A DNA stretch of 29,376 bases from Nonomuraea sp. (GTDB lineage: Bacteria; Actinomycetota; Actinomycetes; Streptosporangiales; Streptosporangiaceae). The DNA is taken from contig JABFVJ010000219.1 of assembly GCA_013362835.1 (NCBI GenBank), positions 1-29,376 on the forward strand, in the 5' to 3' direction. Every line of letters begins with the position of its first letter. Positions within the stretch are counted from its first letter, which is position 1. Under the pieces are notes generated by a model. It was not told where the DNA came from, did not search any database, and was given only the letters and a program-made list of their open reading frames with translations. A program made the translations under genes and the position numbers. Positions 23,926-29,376 of this stretch are shown one piece after another.

Positions 23926-24881
23926 CCGCCGACGTCGGCGTAGCTGTGCAGCCCCGAGATGAAGATGTTGACGCCGACCAGGTTGAACATCAGGCACCCG
24001 AACGCCAGCAGCTGCACGATCATGGCGGCCCTGCCCCGCCAGCCCACCGTCACCCTGGCGTGCAGGTAGGCGGCGTAGGCCACCCAGGTGATGAAGGACC
24101 AGACCTCCTTGGGGTCCCAGCCCCAGTAGCGGCCCCAGGCGCGGTCGGCCCAGAGCGCGCCGGCGATGACGGCGAACGTCCACAGCGGGAAGGCCAGCAC
24201 GATCGCGCGGTGGGCCACCCGCTCCAGGTCGTCGCGGCTCGGCAGGCGCGAGAGCCCGTCGCCGCGCACCAGGTAGAGGACGCCGGACACCCCGGCCAGC
24301 GTCAGCAGCCCGCTCGCCAGGATCGCCGCGGTGACGTGGATCGCGATCCAGTACGAGTTCAGCGCCGGCACCACGGGCCCGGCGGTCGTGTAGAGCACCT
24401 TGACCGCGAACCCGAGCCCCAGCGTGGCGGCGATCATGACGAACGCGCCCAGGAAACGTACGTTCTGGCGGAGCTGCGTGACGAGGAACGCGGTCACGGC
24501 GGCGAAGCAGATGGCCACCACGAACTCGTACATGTTGCCCCACGGCCACCGGTCGACGGCCAGGCCGCGGGTGGCGATGGCGCCGAGGTTGGCGGCCCAG
24601 CCGAGCCAGGCCAGCACGAGCGCCACCGACCCGACCCTGGCCGCGCTTCCCGGCGTTCCGGCGGGCACGGGTTCGGCGGCCTCGGGCGCCGGGTCGGACG
24701 CCCCTGAGGCGCCGACCGCGACAGGCTGCTTGGCGGCCTGCCTCACCGCGGCGCCGGCCTTGCCCGCGACGGCCCTTCCGAAGGCGAGCTCCATCGCGAA
24801 GCCCACCATGGCGACGATGTAGAGCAGGACGGCGGCGACGACGAAATAGTCGCTCAGCTCGGCGAGTTGCTCAGCGGACAT
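23922..24881 (-). CDS. ccsB: Cytochrome c biogenesis protein CcsB (ResC/CcsA-type heme handling)
   Basis: Multi-span membrane protein of system II cytochrome c maturation; with ResB it carries heme across the membrane and attaches it to apocytochrome c. 319 residues from the ATG at 24881, preceded by AGGAG with 6-nt spacing; the open frame upstream is shadow sequence of resB. Seen: the Trp-rich WWD heme motif WGRYWGWDPKEVWSFITW (249-266) and conserved membrane-flanking His at about 182, 224 and 312. Residues 45-82 between the first and second helices form an Ala/Pro/Glu linker typical of actinobacteria. It overlaps resB by 11 bp. Confidence 0.94.
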   Translation of the reverse strand: MSAEQLAELSDYFVVAAVLLYIVAMVGFAMELAFGRAVAGKAGAAVRQAAKQPVAVGASGASDPAPEAAEPVPAGTPGSAARVGSVALVLAWLGWAANLGAIATRGLAVDRWPWGNMYEFVVAICFAAVTAFLVTQLRQNVRFLGAFVMIAATLGLGFAVKVLYTTAGPVVPALNSYWIAIHVTAAILASGLLTLAGVSGVLYLVRGDGLSRLPSRDDLERVAHRAIVLAFPLWTFAVIAGALWADRAWGRYWGWDPKEVWSFITWVAYAAYLHARVTVGWRGRAAMIVQLLAFGCLMFNLVGVNIFISGLHSYADVGG

Positions 24882-26433
24882 CCTGTTCTCCTGCTGATAG
24901 AGCCTTGACGATGTCGGCGAACTCCTCGGTGAAGCCCGCCGCGGAGCCCTCGGTACGGGTAAGGCCGCCCACGTCGGCCCTGCCCTCCTTGACCCGCACC
25001 CAGACACGGCGGCGGCGGATCGTCAACGACAGCGCGATGGAGACGACCGCGACGGCGGCGGCGATCAGCGCGGGCACGCGCCCGGGGTCGTAGGCGGTCT
25101 GGAGCGTGATCCACTCCTTGACCCCGGTGAACTCCAGCTTCCCCGCCTTGCCCGGCAGCTCCATCGACTGCCCGACGGCCAGCGGCTTGGACGCCGCCGA
25201 GCCCTTCACCACGGGCTCGATCTTGCCCTGCAGCTCGGTGGGGATGACCTCGTAGACCGACTGCGGCTTGCCCGAGCGCATCCCCAGGTCGCCCGCGTAG
25301 CCGCCCCAGACCTGTACCTCGGGCCGCAGCTCGCCGGGGAAGGCGGAGGTGTGGGTGCCGTCGGTCAGCGGCACGCTGGTGGGCAGGAAGCGTACGAAGA
25401 ACCCGAGCTGCTGCGGCTGCGCGTCGGGAGCCTTGATCGCGCACTCCCCGATGAGCGTGGCCTTGCTCTCGTTCAGGCAGGCCACCGGGCCTTCGAAGGC
25501 CACCTGGCCGTTGCCGTCGGTGACCTTGAAGACGGGCGCGTAGCCGTGGCCGATCAGGTAGGTCTGCGTGCCGTCGACCTCCAGCGGCTCGTTGACCTTG
25601 AGCTCGTAGTCGCGCGCGGGCGCGCCGGGCTCGTCGTGGACCTTGAGGTAGGCCGAGTAGTCGAGCTCCTGGCCCTTCCTGTCGCCCGCGACCTGGTAGG
25701 TGGCCTTGAAGTCGGACAACTCGAAGGAGAACGGCTGCAGCGACTCGGCCGAGACCTGGCTGCCCGGGATGAACCGGTCGTAGGCGGCCACGGTGTTGGC
25801 GAAGCCGTCGCCCTCGACGACGAGGACGTTGCCGCGGTAGCCGTACAGGGAGCCGAAGCCGATCGCGAGCAGGATGCCGATCAGCGCGACGTGGAAGAAC
25901 AGGTTGCCGGTCTCGCGCAGGTAGCCCTTCTCGGCCGCCACCCAGCCGTCGCCCTCGACGACGCGGAAGCGCAGCCTGCGCAGCCGCCTCGCGGCCTCGC
26001 CGACGGTCAGGTCGCCGTCGAAGGAGGCCGAGTGCGGCAGGCGGGCGAGGTTCTTCGGCGCGGCGGGCGGCTCGCGGCGCAGCTCGCGCAGGTAGGTCGC
26101 GGTGCGCGGGATGATGCAGCCGACCAGCGAGGTGAACAGCAGCAGGTAGACGGCCGCGAACCAGGCGGAGGTGAACACCTCGAACAGCTGGAACCGGTCG
26201 TACCACTCGGCCAGCGTCGGGTTCTGCTGGTAGAGCTGCGCCACCCTGTCGGGCTCGACGCCGCGCTGGGGCACCAGCGAGCCGGGGATCGAGCCGAGCG
26301 CGAGCAGGAACAGCAGGATCAGCGCGGTCTTCATCGAGGTGAGCGTGCGCCAGCCCCACCTCAGCCAGCCGACGAGCCCCAGCCTGACCTGCTTGGGCTC
26401 GTGGTCCTCGCGCACCAGCTCGTCGACGCTCAT
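24871..26433 (-). CDS. resB: Cytochrome c biogenesis protein ResB
   Basis: Partner of CcsB in the system II heme lyase. 520 residues from the ATG at 26433, which overlaps the ccdA stop by one base (TGATG). N-terminal helices at about 34-52 (SMKTALILLFLLALGSIPG) and 89-107, a third at about 193-210, a large extracytoplasmic domain at about 215-465, and a last helix near 470-490. LAEWYDRFQLFEVFTSAWF (74-92) is the conserved segment after the first helix. The frame continues upstream for 213 codons, but that sequence is Arg/Ala-rich antisense-like sequence inside ccdA. Confidence 0.92.
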   Translation of the reverse strand: MSVDELVREDHEPKQVRLGLVGWLRWGWRTLTSMKTALILLFLLALGSIPGSLVPQRGVEPDRVAQLYQQNPTLAEWYDRFQLFEVFTSAWFAAVYLLLFTSLVGCIIPRTATYLRELRREPPAAPKNLARLPHSASFDGDLTVGEAARRLRRLRFRVVEGDGWVAAEKGYLRETGNLFFHVALIGILLAIGFGSLYGYRGNVLVVEGDGFANTVAAYDRFIPGSQVSAESLQPFSFELSDFKATYQVAGDRKGQELDYSAYLKVHDEPGAPARDYELKVNEPLEVDGTQTYLIGHGYAPVFKVTDGNGQVAFEGPVACLNESKATLIGECAIKAPDAQPQQLGFFVRFLPTSVPLTDGTHTSAFPGELRPEVQVWGGYAGDLGMRSGKPQSVYEVIPTELQGKIEPVVKGSAASKPLAVGQSMELPGKAGKLEFTGVKEWITLQTAYDPGRVPALIAAAVAVVSIALSLTIRRRRVWVRVKEGRADVGGLTRTEGSAAGFTEEFADIVKALSAGEQDVR

Positions 26434-27155
26434 CAGATCACCGGCACGAATCCGCCGATGAGACCCTGCATGCCGGCGATCATCGTCCCCCACAGTCCGG
26501 TCACGAGCAGCAGGCCGACGGCCACCATCATGCCGCCGCCGATCCTGGTGATCAGGCGCGAGTGCTTGCGGATGGCGCGGAACGTGCGCAGGGCCCTGCT
26601 GTAGGCGAGCGCGGCAGCCACGAAGGGCAGGCCGAGGCCCAGCGCGTAGGCGATGGCGAGCAGCGCGCCGCGACCCGCGCTGCCCTCGTTGAGCCCGAGC
26701 GTGAGCACGACGGCCAGCGTCGGCCCGATGCACGGGGTCCAGCCGAGCCCGAACACGACGCCGAGCAGCGGCGCCCCGGCGAGGCCGGCCGAGGGAAGCT
26801 TGTGGATGCGCACGTCGCGCATCAGCCCGGGAAGCACGCCCAGGAAGGCCAGCCCGAGCACGATCGTCAGGACGCCCAGCACCCGCGTGATGATCTCCGC
26901 GTTGCCCAGCATGACCGAGCCGAGCCCGCCGAACAGCGCGCCGCTGAGCACGAACACCAGCCCGAACCCGGCCACGAACAGCACCGTGCCGAGCACCAGC
27001 CGCCCCCGCTTGGGATCGGCGCTCATGCCCGTCACGTACGACAGATAGCCCGGCACCAGCGGCAACACGCACGGCGACAGGAACGACACCACCCCGGCGA
27101 GCAGCGCGATCGGCACCGCGAGCAGCAGCGACCCCGAGGCGACGACGTCATTCAT
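26433..27155 (-). CDS. ccdA: Thiol-disulfide carrier CcdA (DsbD-type)
   Basis: Six-helix membrane protein that moves reducing equivalents from cytoplasmic thioredoxin to the outside to keep apocytochrome c thiols reduced. 240 residues. The redox pair is visible: Cys29 in FLSPCVLPLVPGYLSY and Cys142 in GLGWTPCIGPTL, each in the first helix of a three-helix repeat. The ATG at 27155 overlaps the TlpA-like gene by 8 bp (ATGAATGA). Likely electron acceptor: the TlpA/ResA-like protein encoded just upstream. Confidence 0.95.
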   Translation of the reverse strand: MNDVVASGSLLLAVPIALLAGVVSFLSPCVLPLVPGYLSYVTGMSADPKRGRLVLGTVLFVAGFGLVFVLSGALFGGLGSVMLGNAEIITRVLGVLTIVLGLAFLGVLPGLMRDVRIHKLPSAGLAGAPLLGVVFGLGWTPCIGPTLAVVLTLGLNEGSAGRGALLAIAYALGLGLPFVAAALAYSRALRTFRAIRKHSRLITRIGGGMMVAVGLLLVTGLWGTMIAGMQGLIGGFVPVI

Positions 27156-27711
27156 CGCGGACCTTGGTGACCGTGTTCATCAGGTCGGTGTACTTGACCG
27201 CCCCGAGCGCCCTGGCCGCGATCCTGCCCTGCTTGTCGATGATCAGCGTGGACGGGATGGCCGCCGGCGGCACGGTGCCCTGGAAGGACAGCGCGACCTT
27301 GCCCGGCTGGTCGAAGATGTGCGGGTAGCCGGTCTTCTCGGTGCGTTCGAAGGCGAGGGCGTCGGCCTGGCGGTCCTTGAAGTCGACGCCGATGAACTCG
27401 ACGCCGCCCTTGGTCTTGGCCGCGACCTCCTTGAGCACCGGCGCCTCGGCCCGGCACGGCCCGCACCACGACGCCCAGAAGTTGAGCACCACGACCTTGC
27501 CCTTGTGGGCGGCCAGCGAGGTGGTGCCCCCGTCGAGCGTGGGGCCTTCGACGGCCGGGGCCGGCTTGCGGTCGGCGGTCTCGAAGACCTGCATCTTGCC
27601 GTCGCCCGCGACGAACCGGGTGTCGCCCGCCTGGGGCTGCCCGCTCTGGTTGCCCGCGCAACCCGCGGCCAGCGCGGCCAGCAGAAGGAGGGAGATGGAC
27701 GTCGCGCGCAC
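27148..27711 (-). CDS. TlpA/ResA-like thioredoxin lipoprotein
   Basis: Membrane-anchored thiol reductase on the outer face of the membrane, expected to reduce the CxxCH cysteines of apocytochrome c. 187 residues from the GTG at 27711, with AAGGAG 10 nt upstream; the longer open frame is not lipoprotein-like. Signal peptide MRATSISLLLLAALAAGC with lipobox LAAGC, so Cys18 is the lipidated residue. Thioredoxin domain: VVVLNFWASWCGPCRAEAP (73-91) with active site Cys83-Gly-Pro-Cys86, and the cis-Pro loop AIPSTLIID (Pro153). First gene of the tlpA-ccdA-resB-ccsB unit. Confidence 0.93.
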   Translation of the reverse strand: MRATSISLLLLAALAAGCAGNQSGQPQAGDTRFVAGDGKMQVFETADRKPAPAVEGPTLDGGTTSLAAHKGKVVVLNFWASWCGPCRAEAPVLKEVAAKTKGGVEFIGVDFKDRQADALAFERTEKTGYPHIFDQPGKVALSFQGTVPPAAIPSTLIIDKQGRIAARALGAVKYTDLMNTVTKVRDE

Positions 27712-27738
27712 GGAGGATGATCTCCTTGTACTACAACC

Positions 27739-27759
27739 GGTAGAGCTTGCAACTCTACC
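27739..27759. promoter_or_regulatory. Perfect inverted repeat upstream of the TlpA-like gene
   Basis: GGTAGAG-N7-CTCTACC, 7-bp arms, located 28 bp upstream of the GTG and 12 bp beyond the Shine-Dalgarno of the cytochrome c maturation genes. It also lies 24 bp after the phosphatase stop. It may be a terminator for the phosphatase or an operator for the downstream unit; the lack of a T-run on the minus strand favours the operator. Confidence 0.45.
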
Positions 27760-27782
27760 CGCGGGGAGGTATGGCCCGGACA

Positions 27783-28421
27783 TCAGGCCCCTGGGATCGA
27801 AGGCCCCGAACTCAGCGACCCCGCCGGCTCGCTGTAGCCGACGCTGACCAGCCGGTCCCCGTCGAAGGTGAGCGTGGTGAGGCTGGCCAGCGCGCACTGC
27901 CTGCGCCGCGGGTCGTGCCACAGCCTGCGGCCCTCGGCGGCCATCCTGATCGACCAGATGGGGAGCTGGTGGCTGACCAGCACGGTCTCGTGCCCGCGCG
28001 CGGCCGCCCTGGCGTCGTCGATCATCGACCGCATGCGCGCCACGATGGCGGGGTACGCCTCGCCCCACGACGGTTTCAGCGGATTCCAGAAATAGCGGTA
28101 GTTGCGCGGGTTGCGGAGGACGGCGAGCCCCTGGCCCACTTGACGGCCCTGGAGCAGGTTGGCCGCTTCGAGCAGGCGGTCGTCCGTGATCACGTCGAGG
28201 CCGAGCTTGTCGGCGAGCGGGGCCGCGGTCTCCAGCGCGCGTTCGAGCGGTGAGCTGTAGAGGCGGACGATGTCGCGGCCGCCGACGGCCTTGGCGACCG
28301 TCTCGGCCATGAGCCTGCCGGTGTCGGACAGGTGGTAGCCGGGCAGCCTGCCGTACAGGATGCCGCCGGGATTGTGCACCTCACCGTGGCGCAAAAGGTG
28401 GACGACGGTGGTTTCAGCCAT
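27783..28421 (-). CDS. Histidine phosphatase family protein (phosphoglycerate mutase-like)
   Basis: Branch 1 histidine phosphatase. 212 residues from the ATG at 28421; an ATG 12 codons upstream exists, but the family motif normally begins within 10 residues of the start. Seen: LLRHGEVHNP (9-18) with catalytic His12 in RHGE, SSPLERALETA (56-66) with conserved Arg61, acidic Glu85 in LLEAANLLQG, and the second His151 in VLVSHQLPIW. The substrate cannot be told; no strict mutase features. A homologue next to tlpA-ccdA-resB-ccsB is also found in mycobacteria (recalled gene order), so the link to cytochrome c maturation may be functional or only positional. Confidence 0.88.
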   Translation of the reverse strand: MAETTVVHLLRHGEVHNPGGILYGRLPGYHLSDTGRLMAETVAKAVGGRDIVRLYSSPLERALETAAPLADKLGLDVITDDRLLEAANLLQGRQVGQGLAVLRNPRNYRYFWNPLKPSWGEAYPAIVARMRSMIDDARAAARGHETVLVSHQLPIWSIRMAAEGRRLWHDPRRRQCALASLTTLTFDGDRLVSVGYSEPAGSLSSGPSIPGA

Positions 28422-28501
28422 GGTGTGGCACAGCCTATCCGCTTCGATGCCGGACATAGTCAGGGCCCGCCTGGTCGTACATTTCGCTCCTGGGTAAAGT
28501 C

Positions 28502-28635
28502 GAGCTGACTGCGCCTAGGGTTCCGCGTCCGGTCCGCCCCCTGCCCCCTCCACAATCAGGCCCGGAAGACAGGTCCGAGCGGCGCCGCGGCCCGCGTCGG
28601 GCCGTACAGCTGACGGGACAAAAGCCTGGAGGCTC
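28502..28635 (+). ncRNA. ykkC-class riboswitch, guanidine-I type
   Basis: Three conserved blocks of the ykkC class appear in order and spacing: CTAGGGTTCCG (28515-28525), AGGTCCGAG (28571-28579) and ACGGGACAAAAGCC (28613-28626) followed by TGGAGG. GAGCT (28502-28506) can pair with GGCTC (28631-28635) as closing stem P1, and CGGCCC-N5-GGGCCG (28588-28604) forms the variable hairpin before the last block. It lies directly upstream of a DMT transporter gene. CTCCT (28634-28638) could pair with AGGAG of the ribosome binding site at 28654-28658, so ligand binding may free the site (inference). A transporter target favours guanidine over the ppGpp, PRPP and nucleotide subtypes. Confidence 0.85.
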
Positions 28636-28666
28636 CTCTCCGCTTCAACTGGAAGGAGTCGCCCGG

Positions 28667-29376
28667 ATGAGTCCTTGGGCGCTTGTCCTCATCCTCGTCG
28701 CCGCCGTCGCGCACGCCACGTGGAACCTGCTGAGCAAGAAGGCCGCGCAGGCCGACGGCATCGTCTTCCTCTGGCTCGTCGGGGTCGTGGCCGTGGTGGT
28801 CTGGAGCCCGCTGTTCGCGGGGTTCCTGCTGGTCACGGGCGCCCGGCCGTCGTGGGGCGACCTCGCCGTGATCGGCGGCAGCACCACGCTGCACATCGGG
28901 TACTTCGTGCTGCTGCAACGCGGGTACGGCGAGGGCGACCTGTCGGTCGTCTACCCCGTCGCCCGGGGCACCGGGCCGATGCTGGCCAGCCTGGTCGCGG
29001 TGCTGTTCCTGGGCGAGCATCCCGCGCCGGCGGGGGTGGCCGGGATCGTGCTGGTCGGGGTCGGCGTGTTCATGATGAGCGGGGGCTCGGCCGGTCGCGG
29101 CGATCTGCGCGGGTTGCTGTCCGGGCTGGTCGTGGGGCTGTTCATCGCCGGGTACACGGTGTGGGACTCGCAGGTGGTGAGCGCGTTCGCGGTGGCGCCG
29201 ATCATGCTCAACTACCTGGGGGAGGTCGGGCGGGCGGTGGCGCTCACGCCCTTCGTCGCCGGTGCCCGCAGGAGGCTGATCGTGCCGGTCTGGCGGGAGC
29301 ACCGGGGGCGGATCGTGGGGGCGGCGTTCCTGATCTTCCTGTCGTACCTGCTGGTCCTGATCGCCTTCACGATGGC
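28667..29376 (+). CDS. DMT/EamA-family transporter, 3' end missing
   Basis: Membrane transporter, cut by the right window edge after 236 codons; the full family length is about 280-310 residues with ten helices. About eight hydrophobic segments are visible, the first MSPWALVLILVAAVAHATWN (1-20). YPVARGTGPMLASLVAVLFL (about 97-116) is the conserved fourth-helix region of EamA repeats, ending in GE. A strong GGAAGGAG lies 8 nt before the ATG at 28667. Because a ykkC-class riboswitch precedes it, it is a candidate exporter of guanidine or a related compound, although the known Gdx exporters are four-helix SMR proteins. Substrate assignment is inference. Confidence 0.88.
   Translation, partial: MSPWALVLILVAAVAHATWNLLSKKAAQADGIVFLWLVGVVAVVVWSPLFAGFLLVTGARPSWGDLAVIGGSTTLHIGYFVLLQRGYGEGDLSVVYPVARGTGPMLASLVAVLFLGEHPAPAGVAGIVLVGVGVFMMSGGSAGRGDLRGLLSGLVVGLFIAGYTVWDSQVVSAFAVAPIMLNYLGEVGRAVALTPFVAGARRRLIVPVWREHRGRIVGAAFLIFLSYLLVLIAFTM

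Noticed and set aside
28502..28635. ykkC subtype 2 (ppGpp, PRPP or nucleotide-sensing) instead of guanidine-I
   Set aside because: Not excluded, but the downstream gene is a transporter rather than an amino-acid, purine or Nudix gene. A covariance search with the subtype models would decide.
28556..29302. Minus-strand open frame opposite the DMT transporter
   Set aside because: His/Gln/Arg/Asp-rich shadow; the plus-strand frame has clear membrane helices and a strong ribosome binding site.
1..29376. tRNA or rRNA genes, CRISPR arrays, insertion sequences, att sites, replication origin
   Set aside because: I looked for these on both strands and saw no cloverleaf, regularly spaced repeats, transposase motifs or long terminal repeats.

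Overview
GC-rich, actinomycete-type DNA. Codon third positions are strongly G/C, GTG starts are frequent, and the window carries a BldC regulator, a DUF397/XRE pair and an actinobacterial menaquinone/complex I layout. A Streptosporangiales-like organism (for example Nonomuraea or a relative) is my inference from overall protein character, not from a marker gene.

Layout. (1) 2-17465, minus strand: a respiratory super-operon reading leftward: menJ-like geranylgeranyl/menaquinone reductase, nuoABCDEFGHIJKLMN (all 14 complex I subunits, almost every junction overlapping), then a long-chain polyprenyl diphosphate synthase cut by the left window edge. A near-perfect Rex (NADH/NAD+ sensor) operator, TTTGTGAA-N4-TTCACAAA, lies at 17520-17539 just upstream of menJ. 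(2) 17608-18829, minus: an XRE-DUF5753 regulator followed by a small DUF397 protein and a terminator. (3) 18830-19371: a gene-poor stretch with a possible relic of a sensor kinase. (4) 20088-19372, minus: menG (ubiE), the last methyltransferase of menaquinone synthesis. (5) 20217-21422, plus: a secreted beta-propeller-like protein, convergent with a small DUF4229 membrane protein. (6) 21638-22282: AT-rich hairpin-containing control region, bldC, and a cluster of hairpins after it. (7) 22283-23513, minus: a two-gene unit with a zinc metalloprotease of the anthrax lethal factor-like (ATLF) fold and an 80-residue acidic protein. (8) 23638-23925, plus: PLDc_N-type small membrane protein. (9) 23922-28421, minus: cytochrome c maturation (system II) cluster: histidine phosphatase, TlpA/ResA-like lipoprotein thioredoxin, CcdA, ResB, CcsB. 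(10) 28502-29376, plus: a ykkC-class (guanidine-I-type) riboswitch in front of a DMT/EamA transporter that runs off the right edge.

How it works together: menG, menJ and the polyprenyl synthase supply and tailor the menaquinone that complex I reduces. The Rex site would tie both to the NADH/NAD+ ratio. The ccd/res cluster supplies c-type cytochromes for the downstream chain, so most of the window concerns aerobic respiration. The most notable non-coding elements are the Rex operator (region 1) and the ykkC-class riboswitch (region 10); neither is implied by the gene calls alone.
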